From: Saccoglossus kowalevskii
Lineage: Eukaryota > Hemichordata > Enteropneusta > Harrimaniidae
DNA length: 25,921 nt
Assembly: GCF_000003605.2 (NCBI RefSeq)
Contig: NW_003109088.1
Location: 241,495-267,415, forward strand
Reading direction: 5' to 3'
Shown here: positions 1 to 11,200 of the stretch, in pieces
How positions within the stretch are numbered: position 1 is the first letter of the stretch
How the letters are laid out: every line of letters begins with the position of its first letter
The notes under the pieces: model-generated
What the model was told of the DNA's origin: nothing
The model's database searches: none
What the model saw: only the letters and a program-made list of their open reading frames with translations
Position numbers and translations under genes: made by a program

Positions 1-862
1 CTTTATATTTTGAAATATCCTGACAGTCTGAAACAACTTTAACAATTCTTAATTTCTCAGCTCAGAATCTGAAGGGGCTTTATTAAATGGGAATATTCAT
101 GGGGATGTATTGAACATCAGTTCTTACAATGATACTAGTAATTATGATGTTGTCGCTAATATGTTCTTCTATGTTCTCCTCACATATATAACATTGTAAG
201 AATCTTGACTGCATCAATTTGTCATTTTTACCACTAGATCTACCATCTACCACCCGAGTGTTCCTCCAAATAATCAGCCACAAACAATGTTAAAACAATA
301 AGAGATCAGCTGCCAACTAAGTGATTTGTTGTATTTTGTAATCAGTTGAATGTTGAGATACGACGTTCTATCTAAAAACATAGAGAAGTTACCATTAGAG
401 TCAAATTTTATTTCAAGTTTATATGGACATATCATAAACAGATAATTATTGCTTGAAGGATTGTTGACGGAAAGTATCTCATTAATATACCTGAAGAAGA
501 CATTTTAACCAATAAACTGTTTTGATTGTTATTACATTCATTGAATATTTTAAATAATCCGTTGGCACTGTACATTGAAATAGCATCTTCAATCTACCTA
601 TTAATATTATGAAAAAAATACATATTAGAGGCCATAGTGAATTTATTCAAATTAGTCATTTTCCACAACTTACATTTGTCTACAATTTAATATATTGTTC
701 TGTAGTAACAGGTAATAAGTTTCTTTTGATCAAGTGTCACATTTTTCTGAACACGTATTACTGTGAAATGTATTAAACGTAGATTGCTAGGCAACAGGTG
801 ACAGCTACATCTTTTTCGATAATCTTATAAACAAAAAAACAAATGTGAGGTTGGATACTGGT

Positions 863-886
863 ACAGTCCCTCCATGGAGGGACTGT
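863..886. repeat. Perfect 24-bp palindrome
   Basis: The half-site ACAGTCCCTCCA is followed directly by its reverse complement, so all 24 bases are self-complementary with no spacer. The centre is CCATGG. It lies about 1.3 kb upstream of the gene 1 start codon. It could be the relic tip of a foldback transposon, a dimeric protein-binding site, or a hairpin in an unannotated transcript; the sequence does not decide between these. Confidence 0.85.
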
Positions 887-1849
887 GATGCTAGATAGTT
901 CAGAGGGTCGACAATGAAGGGGTATTCTCGTAAACTGTAATCAATTGTTTTTAGTTTCGTAATAATGTAATTCAAATAAATAAAAAAAACGTAAATTCGT
1001 AGATATTGGCAAGGTGTACAATCAGCTATTTTATTCGTTCGTAATTTGTACAAAGATCTTATTTTTTGTAAGTGTATAAAGCATTTCGCAATTCGTGCGC
1101 AATTTCCAACTTTGATTCTTAAACACAAATTATCAAACATGTAAAATGCAATTAGAAATTTACTTTATCTGTAAAGTGTAAAAATCTATTTTTACCGGAA
1201 ATGGAACTTTCATTTTATTTCCTGTAAAAACGTAAATGCCTTTTTTTATGTCCTGCAAGCTGTACCAGCTACTCCCCCTCAATTCAGGGTTCCAAGTTAT
1301 GATTTCTCGGGAACCGGACGCACATTCAAGTGCAAGTTTGGGTATGTCTGGAAAAGTACTTTTTAGAGTGATATATACGACTATACCGGTGATAGATGTT
1401 AAGTAGATAGGGAGTCTAGTCCACACAATTTATTTTGTGGTTTCTTAAAAGTTACTTATCAGTTTCTATTTTTCGATTTTTGATACGTGTGTGAGAATTT
1501 TACTAACTCGTGGTGCTATTTTAGGTTGCACATTTTGTAGACTGGTGAATATTTTCTGTACTTTTGTCGCAAAATCGGTTTGTCGGTGATTGGGCGGAGA
1601 TGTTCGTTTGTAGAAGTGTCTGTCATACATAATAATTGTTAACGCTTTTCATTTCATTAACCGACTTACAAAAGAAAGATAGTAAACTTGTAAATGAGTA
1701 TGGAACTATAATTTACTGAAAGTAAATGTACTATAATCATATTCAATCCTAGAAAGAAAATAAATGAAAACTTGTTTAACCTTTAAAGTTTGTTTTGACA
1801 TGATGTCATGAGGAAATATTTTTGGCATCTTGGTAGATTTACAGATTTC

Positions 1850-1853
<4 letters not shown>

Positions 1854-1882
<29 letters not shown>
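1854..1882 (+). repeat. Poly(A) tract, 29 A
   Basis: An uninterrupted run of 29 A residues lies 287 bp upstream of the gene 1 start codon. It may be a simple homopolymer or the tail of a retroposed sequence. I could not identify a recognisable SINE or LINE 3' end to its left, so the retroposon reading is only a possibility. Confidence 0.8.
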
Positions 1883-1884
<2 letters not shown>

Positions 1885-2168
1885 TTTGCAATTTGTTTTG
1901 CATTGCTTCACCTTCCTTGTTTGCGTTTTTTCTGGCAAATATATATTTGCATCCCTCCCCCGAAATACCTGCGAGTACTCAGGATATCAAATGGTCCGGC
2001 CCTTACATTTACAAATGTGGAACAATGCCAAAAAGCTAACCATTCATGCCTTCATTCATTCGTCCTCTGATTCGTCCATTCATTAGTACATCAGGTGATC
2101 TGGGTCAAAGGTTATTTCACAGTGGGATTTCGTCAGCAAACTAAATCAGCTGAGGCACCAGTTGAAAC

Positions 2169-2255
2169 ATGGCCTTACATCGCACTCTAGCAAATCATGG
2201 CTCCCAGCAGCATATGCGACAGCTGAGCAGATTTTTCTTGAGGTATTTAAGTGGG
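2169..2255 (+). CDS. First exon of gene 1: predicted mitochondrial presequence
   Basis: This exon encodes the first 29 residues, from MALHRT to YLSG. There are four Arg, one Lys-free stretch, no Asp or Glu, and a hydrophobic RFFLRYL segment, which fits a mitochondrial targeting peptide. The ATG has A at -3 and G at +4, a good initiation context. The exon ends in phase 0 at a clean GTAAGT donor, matching the phase-0 start of the next exon (3216-3253), which encodes [12 protein letters not shown]. That next segment aligns with the start of the cysteine synthase core, just before TPLLKL. Family similarity begins only in exon 2, so this first exon rests on phase, splice site and composition. Confidence 0.72.
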
Positions 2256-5200
2256 GTAAGTTTTTAAGAAGTTCTATTTTCATGTGCCAAACCACTCAAC
2301 GTTTCTCTACCTATATAATAGCGTAATTTCCGTCGATGTATGTTGTTTACGATTTGTAGTACCAGTCGCATGCAGTCACAATTCAGAATCTCTGAACGAA
2401 AGCGTTGAACAATGCTCAATAGACAATATGGTACACAGTCTAGACATGGAACTACAAACCCCTTAGTTCCATGGTCTAGACGATGGACCTGATACTGAAT
2501 CTGTCAGATATGCAGACAAAAACAGGTTCACAACTATATTTATAATAATAACACTGTTAAAATGTTCACGATTATGACTTGTTACTCATTAGTGGCAATT
2601 GTTGAATGTACAGATAAAGTTTTGTTAGGTCGTATGGGAATGCAAGTATAATGCATGTAGTGGTATAGACCATACATGAAGCTCTCATAGGTGATTTGGG
2701 TGGGTTGATTTTTTTGCGTGGGGGGGGGGGCAGAAATTAGAATGAGGGTTGTGGGTAGGTGTGAAATATATATCATGCATTTTTGGCTTGTTTTCGGCAT
2801 TCGGTTTTGAAGACTATTGTAAAAATTATAATTATTTACGGGGGTGAATATGACATAGATCTGTTATTTGCCTAGTCATCGAGAGATAACGAAATGGATC
2901 TCTTATTTGCCTAGTCATGGGGCAAATAGCCACTTAGCCATTAGGTTCTTCAACATTGTATTTGGTACAAATACAAACACAGTATTGAATTCATATCAGA
3001 TTTCAATATATGCACACATGCTTTAATCTAAAAACGTAAATATAAAACTGGTATATCTTATGCATGGTCACTATGATTCAGCACTTTACACCTTTTACTA
3101 TAGATCTCATTCTAGAGTCTATGCTATTTATATAATAGTTCATTTGCATAACCTTACCGTAAATAAAAATAAATTTTTAAATTTAATTTTATGTATTTAT
3201 TTATTTTACATGTAGGATTCTATCAGAGATGGCTTTGTTGGAATGGTTGGACGGTAAGAGGTTATTTGTTTGACCTAAACATTTTATTTGTAGTAGTTGA
3301 CCACTTTCACCTCTAACCTCTACTTGTGTAATACATACTAAAATAGAAATGCCCTGTTCACAAGACAGACAAAATACTGAGCTAAACTAGTTACTGTTGT
3401 CAGTGTCATGATGTTTGAAATGAAAAAAAATTGAGATTTTGTTTTTAAAATAAATGCATGCTTTAGTATTGTGATACATAATTTTAATTATTTCAAAAAT
3501 GTCATCATTAATCCCATTATCAAGCAATTTCCATCTCCCAGGCATTATCAAAAGCCTTTTGAATGTCTACAAAGCATGTATAAACTTTTCATTTCTAGGA
3601 CAGATATTTATTCCCTAATGTTTTCAGAACTTAAATTTCTATTGTTCAATAACTCTTACAGAATCCTGATTGATTACTATTTAGATTATTGTTGGTCTCT
3701 ATATAATTGGTTATTTTATTTATAATAGTACAGAACATTTTTCCAATGGATTATCAACTTCACCTTTCTTAAAAATATGTAACAATATTACTTATATTTC
3801 AGATCTCTGGATATGTCACTGTTACCAGTATCAAACTAAATATTTTTTGGAATGGTTTTATCAAACAATCTGAACTATATTTTATAAATTCCGAGTGATA
3901 ACCATCATCCCCCGTTTTCAGTTTCTGAATAGCATTGTTTATTTCTTTTTTATTTCTTGCTCATTTATTATTTTTGGTTCTCCATGATTTTTTATTTTAA
4001 TTGTATCCGTGACTATAATATTTTGAAAATCATTAGAAAATATTTGCCCAGTGTGAAATTCCAAGTTCATCACTTAATTATTGTCCATTTAAATTGATGC
4101 TAGCATGTAAGCAACAATCTCAAAATCTGTACAGCAAACAATAGTACTAGTAGTAGAGTGCTAAGATATGTTTACATATCAGATAGACTCAGTTGTGTTC
4201 ACGTTGTGGGGTGGTTAGCAGTGGTTAGCACAGACTAAGGAACGGCCAAACTTAAATATATAAATATATAAGCATTCATAATTAACATTATTATTTGCAT
4301 TCTAAAATTATTTTATTGATTTCATAATTAAAATTGATTTAAAAAAAATTAAAAGCATGAGTAAAAATGAACATTACAAATCTAGTTTTATTGAATTATG
4401 AATGCAAAAAGCATGGCCGTGACCCTCCTTAGTTGCCGTAATGTATATTCTACACAAATATATCACTATTATATCTCTGGGTTTTATTTGCTAAGTAGCT
4501 GTATGCTTGAAATACCTATACATAAATTTAGACCAAGGCTACTATAATCATTTTATCTATAGGACACCTTTACTGAAACTTAATAAATTAAGTGAGGCAA
4601 CTGGTTGTACAATTGCGGTGAAGGCAGAGTTTGCAAATGGTGGTGGTTCAGTCAAGGACAGAGCGGCTCTCTTTCTAATCAAAGATGCCATAGAGAAAGG
4701 TAAGTCAAGATTGTATTGTATTGGTTACTAGCTTTCAAGAACATTGACAAAAATTGTTATATATCTTGAAACCAATTCTTCAGGAATTGAATATTAAACT
4801 TGATTTAGAAATCATAACTAAATATTATCATTTACATATGTACCTCATATTTGTAACTCTATGGGAAGTGCGCCCTCACATCAGGGCAATAATTTCATGT
4901 ATTTCATTTCAATTTCATGCGGGCTTTCACGTCATTCTAAATTACGTTGTGTGTTTGAAGTTACGTCATGGTAAAATAAGGCATATGATAGAAACTGTAT
5001 GGCCTGGATATGGATTTTGCTGCCCTTGGTTGTATGGCTCACACGCCCAAGCTTCCATGGCTTCTCCTGCTGCATGACCTCGACTGCAAGATGTATCCAG
5101 CCCATAAAGATTATTCTCACTACACTGTTGTCAGCAAAGTTGTGTGTGTTTTAAATTATTTATAAACTTAATATTTATTGACTCAGACAGCAGTCAAACC

Positions 5201-8200
5201 CACTATAAGTTCGAACAGTGACGTCACAGATTTGGTGATTTGGCCAATCCTGTTGTCTTATTTGTATTGTATGAGACTCATAAAATAGTTGCATTTATAA
5301 ATATTTATAAAAATTAAAAATAATTTGTTTATGTTTATCTGTTTCAGGCCAGCTGAAACCTGGTGGGACAGTGGTTGAAGGAACTGCAGGAAACACAGGC
5401 ATGTCTATATCGTAAACTATTAATAAGCTGTTCAACCATTATACACACTGTTTCATATGGGCGTGAATGTTTTTCATGTAAAATTTATAAAATATTTATA
5501 GATCATTTACACTGGAGGACGCTCTCATTGGCTTAGGAATCTATTTAATTTATTTGCAGGTTCCTTTCACTAATTGGTTGATTTACTGCCATATGCTTAC
5601 TAAAGTCATTCTTTATAAGCAGAATTTACCCACCTGTTGAAGCATTGTGATTGATCAAGTTTTCAAACGTCATCTGAAAATCATGCTTTTATGAAACCGA
5701 GTGTATGTGTGTTTAAATACTACCATAAATTTTTTTTTTTAATTTTAAATACATATATATTTCGATTTTTATAATTTCTCTGCATGGTGTTCATATAGCG
5801 TTCTGTATTTGGTTTATTTTGTGTTCTAAGGTATTGGACTGGCTCATATTTGTAATGCTATGGGATTTAAGTGTGTTATATATATGCCAGATACACAGTC
5901 CAAGGAAAAGATTGATCTTCTTAGGTCTCTGGGTGCTGATGTTAGGCCAGTACCAGCAGTGGCTTTCACTGACCCCAATAACTACAATCATCAGGTGAGC
6001 TGGCCCTGACAGGTTAATAGGGTATATGATTTATTACACCATCATTTAATTATAACTTAAATCTTGATTAATATAAATTTAATTGGTTGTTCATTTTCAA
6101 ATACCTTGATATCGATATTAACTTCAATTTAATCAAATGTAGATTAACTTTATTAACCTTCTGAAATAGTCCTGGACAGTTTTTCATTGGTTGATGAATT
6201 AATTGTTAAGTTTATTAACTTGCCAGGGTCTGACAATATTTTTATATTCAGGACGAATACTATGGTAGGTACAACACTGTAAACTATGCCCTGTTCTTTG
6301 AACAATGCTATTATGATGGAAGGGCTCCAAGGCTATAGTGTTGTTAACTATTATGGTATGGTTCGTTACCACTAAAAAACAAACTCAGAAATCCTCAAAA
6401 TTCAGAGGGATTGGGTTACTGTAATGTTCAAAATTCTGAAATAAAAATATATGGTCACCAAATTTTTTCCCCAAACGACCTCAAAAATGCAAGTTTTGAG
6501 TATCAGGTAGTTTACAAGTGGTTCCTTTGGCAGAAAAATTCAATCATATTTCAAAATATTTTCAGTGACCTATGCTAAAATAATATATTTAGTTTTGTAA
6601 GGGCTACTTGTGGCTATCACAAAAATATCAGTACAAGTTATTATTGAAATAATGTGTTTACATGGATTCCTATGGAAAATGTTTCAAAATGGCAACTTTT
6701 TGGATTATTTTGCATATGTTTTCTTGAAAACACATCCTTCTTTCTCCCCAAAAACTTTAAACATGGATGACTTGCATCATCACACAAAAATTTTCGAAGG
6801 AATTTACTGTGTTAAATTTTTTGTTTTAATGGAAGCGAACTACTGGTACCTCTAATAGTTACTAGGTGAAAATCCATGGAAAACCTTTCCTACAACACCT
6901 AGGACTGATGGTCAATAAATTTGAAATCTATAGATCACATGATTCTGGGGGAATCATCCACATAGGTCATTTACACCATGACCTACAATATATATCAATA
7001 AATATATGAAAGAGACTTTTATTCCTCCTGGTTTTCTCAATGAAATAAAACAATCAATGATCCTAGGTGTTGTAGTAGTGACCGTGCAGACCTCCAAAAG
7101 CATATAGATTTTAGTTACAAAATACAGTCCATGCACTTACATATAAATACATAAGTTACTTCATCAGCCAGGTTGTCCTGTCTCTCTGTACAGTTTGCAT
7201 CAATTGCTGAATATCCTTCCACTATGAATAAAGTACTTATCTCTCACCACTATTTCATATTCCATTTGATTTGTAGGCGATGCGTTTTGCGGATAGTATA
7301 GACAACGCAGTGTGGACTAATCAGTTTGATAATACAGCAAATAAAAGAGCTCATATAGAAACGACAGGACCAGAGATATGGCAACAAACAGGTATATTTA
7401 TATGTATAACTTCAAGTAAAACATTATGAAAACCATTTATGTTTACAAAATGTTAAAATATGGTTTAGGAATTATAGGCAAATTTAACAACTGATCAAAA
7501 AATTAGTTAGTTTTCAATTAGAACTTTTGAAAGTAAAGAAAGTATATTCACAATGAAATAATAAAATGTTCCACTTCGGCAACCAGTCAGAATAGATCTC
7601 AGACAAAAATGGCAGCCAAGATCCCGTTTAGAGTGAGATCGAGACTTGTTTTAACCCTCACATAGTGATCAATTATCCCCCATCATGCCATTCACCTTGT
7701 GTGTGTAAAGATGGTATTCGGAACAGTGGACATAATGACAGAAAAAAATGAACATTATTTGATATGCAAAAACAACTTGTGTCTTGTGTTCTCTCACTTT
7801 TAACGATATCTCAGTGGCCATTTGTATTCAAAGTCTATTCCTACAGTTATTTTAAATAACAATCAGTTCTTTAATTATCATACATTTGTGTTCTTGTCAC
7901 TTATTGTTCACACCTTCATATATAAGCTTGTTTATTACGTCAATCTTTCTTAATCACAGATGGTAAAGTTGATGCTGTTGTGTTTGGTACGGGAACTGGT
8001 GGAACTTTAGCAGGTGAGTCTCTGGATTTTTATTGCCACATAAAATTGTATCAAAGGGACTGAGAAAATAGTTCAATTTTAAAAAAACATATTCAATAAC
8101 ATATATAAACATTTGGAATTTTTAGAATTGTTTTTCAGTTTAGGATTGTGCTCTCCCTGGATCTAAAGTGGCCTATAGTAATGCTTATATTCTAGAAGAG

Positions 8201-11200
8201 CATATCTGGTAAACCATTGAGTTTAAAATGAGATGGTCGTCGCGCAGTGCATGTTTGAATTTCATGTAAATAAACAGTGTATTTTACATGCGTTGTATAC
8301 GTCGCTATGAGTCTCATTTCGAACAGGACGCGGCACGACGACTGCCATCCTTTAATTTTGTCACTTTTCAAAATATAATCTGCATATATTCTCCAAAAGA
8401 TGTAAGGGTGCTCAAAGGGTTAATAACAATATCAACATTCGGACATTTGTCTTTCTGATCTTTTTATTGATTTTCAAACCTTGTCTTTATCTCTCACAGG
8501 TGTTGCAACTTATCTTAAAGAAAAAAATAATAAAATTCAAGCTTATTTAGCTGATCCACAGGGTAGTGTACTTTATAATTACATCAAACACGGTAAACTT
8601 GAACGATCTGAGGGAAGTTCAATAACGGAGGGCATAGGTCAAGGTCGAATCACAGAAAACCTCAAAGGAGCTCCCATTGATGATGCGTTCCTCGTCACAG
8701 ATAAAGAAGCTGTTGAATGGGTAAGGATATACATGAAATGAAATGATCGTGATCACACACAATAATGTCATGTGTACACTTAAGGTAGAAGCATACTCAT
8801 AATTGCTTGGATAGTTGGTCATTAATCTTAATATTGTTTCTAAAATTCGCTATTTTCAGAACAATTTCATATAGAACCCAGTTTAAAAAAAAAATCTTTT
8901 TTTGTTATTTTTCATAAACCAGATCTTTTTAAATAATTCAGAATAATCCTATCATTCACAACCTATGCCAAAGAAACCAAAAAAACATTTTTTCAAAAAA
9001 AATACAAAAATATGCAGGTGACCCTCAACTTTTTTTAAATAAATATTCTTATATTGACCAGGAGTAAAATTTAGTGCAAAATGAATAAATTCTGAGTATT
9101 TTTATTTATGAGTATGATTATACCTTAATCTTAATATGTATTTAATCTAATGTGTCACATGAAATGAAAAGTTTACATACAACTGTTAATGCACAACAAC
9201 TGTGAAAGAATATTTATTTCATAAATGACAACTGGTAATCATAAATAGGAAATAATTTTAATAGTTTTTTTCTGATATTTTGATTGTATCTCATTTTAGT
9301 GAAAATAAATCGACCGCAATGTACAATCTGAAAATTACGTCTGCACTACTTGCTCTGTATTCACATGGAACTGGTTACACTTATTAGGACATTACGATAA
9401 ACTAAGGACTTCATTCAAAGAGTTTTTAATGAAGGAGCACATTTGTTTGTAGTTCGGTCACTGTCTGTGTGGTCTGTACCATGAAAAATAATCAATCATT
9501 TGGTGACATCTGCACATCCAGTGTAAAATATAAAACGTTGTTGTTATTGTCGTCTGAATGACATTAGACAATCAAATTGTATGTCAGTATTAACATGTAA
9601 TTGAGGCGTATTAAATTTGACAAGTGATCCTGTGAACACAAATTTATCACGATGAATTGTTTAAATAAAAAAATCATACCAATATATCTAAGTGTGTCAC
9701 TATGTTTTGTGTGACTTGTCAGCTGACTTCTTGACTTTAAATCTAACCCTGCAGCCATACCAAACTTCAACATTGTTTACCTTTCATCAAATGCTTTATA
9801 GTGCATGCATTTACGTAAATGACAGAGGTGTTTTGATGGTTGTATTGAGTCATATTTCAATGATTTAATACTTATTAAAGTTGTTGAGTTAGACCATGAC
9901 TATTAGAAACTCTCTTGAGTAGGTTTGGGTGATGCTGGAAATACTGTAAACAAATTCTTCACTTACCGAAGTTTTGAGCTAGTTTTTTTTTTCAGAATGT
10001 TGTTGCTTTAAAAAAAATACTTTCTTTTTTTGTTTTTCAATGTCAAATATGTGTGTTTTTTATTCAATATTTTTTCTCTGTAAATTTCTTTTAGATTTGT
10101 TGTCACAGTACAGATTTGTTGTCACAGTACAGATTTTTTTTCAAAATCACACCCACTGCCACGTTCATCGCTACCAAGTTTTTTATTGTGTAATTTCCTA
10201 GAGTTGACTTACGACTTACTTTGTGTCAAAAACTGGAAATGCAAGCTGTTACCATGACAATGTGATTATGCTTGTTTTTTTTTCAGACCTTCAGATTGTT
10301 ACATGAAGAAGGATTCTTTGTTGGTGCTTCTTCTGGCCTTAATGTCGCTGGTGCTATTCAGGTGAATTCAATGAATTTTTTTTTATTTGCTCTTGTGTAT
10401 ATTTGATGTGCAGTCTTGTCAGTCTGTTACTAGCAGTATAGTGTTCCGCTTTATGTATTTGAGAATGTATCCATTAGATCTATTTTTTGCCTCAAGTCTG
10501 AAATGGTCATCCAAAGTTAGAATACATTGGAAGAGTGTTATATATTCATATTGAGTTACTTCACAGATGTTTTTTTTTTAAGTTGTTTTAAGGATCATGT
10601 TCCTTTTTATTTATTTATTTACTTATTTTTTTTATTTTATGTTTGAGTGATGATGAGTCAATAAAGAAATAAAGTCAATAATAATAAAAAATATATACTA
10701 TGAATCTAGAATACATGATTATTTCAATTTTCTGTCCAGTGAATGTCCTGTTATACTTTAATTGCTTGCTAAGATTATGTTGATTGACTAACAGACATAA
10801 CTATAATGTGCAGAACACCATGTAATTTTGTAAATACAGAAGAATGATGTAACTAGATTTCAGTATGCAAATTGCATGCTATGGTGATGCATCTGGTCGC
10901 ATTGTCTCATGAAATTGATTTAAGACCAACATCTGTATTGTCTTTTTGTGCAGGCTGCAAGACTGATGGGTCCAGGACACACAATTGTCACATGTTTGTG
11001 TGACACTGGACAAAGATATTATGCCAAACTCTTCAGTAGAAAAGTACTCCAAGGAAAAGGTCAGTTGACAATGTTACGTGTGAACATGTTAGCATATTGG
11101 TTCTGAGTCTGTTGACATAATTTTCAAATAAAAACAAAATCGTTTGCATGGGCCATGTAGAGGGCGCAATATCAATTGCATTCATGTTTAGATTCTACAT

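Larger units (their letters stand above)
1..2168. other. 5' flank of gene 1, no gene recognised
   Basis: I see no supportable coding sequence here. The open frames on the minus strand around 805-1140 and 1160-1426 lack convincing starts, splice sites or family resemblance. The stretch is AT-rich and holds a perfect 24-bp palindrome (863-886) and a 29-base A run (1854-1882). The last part should include the promoter and 5' UTR of the cysteine-synthase-like gene, but no TATA box or initiator stands out. Confidence 0.6.

Noticed and set aside
805..1140. 111-residue open frame on the minus strand
   Set aside because: It overlaps the 24-bp palindrome, is of low coding quality in AT-rich sequence, and resembles no family I know.
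1160..1426. 88-residue open frame on the minus strand, at first sight protein-like
   Set aside because: It has no ATG start, an in-frame stop lies just before it, no good splice sites frame it, and I recognise no family.
1483..1488. TACGTG, a hypoxia-response-element core, upstream of gene 1
   Set aside because: A 5-6 bp core is expected many times in 26 kb, and there is no adjacent ancillary site. Not evidence of HIF control.
1854..1882. Poly(A) run as the tail of a processed pseudogene or retroposon
   Set aside because: No recognisable retroposed body lies to its left and no target-site duplication was found.
5219..5226. Perfect CRE octamer TGACGTCA in intron 3 of gene 1
   Set aside because: A single intronic 8-mer match without clustering or conservation data is too weak for a functional claim; noted only within the intron entry.
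8481..8499. Alternative upstream start of the reading frame in exon 8 of gene 1
   Set aside because: The frame upstream of 8500 is intron sequence ending in a clean CTCTCACAG acceptor, and the split glycine codon requires splicing there.
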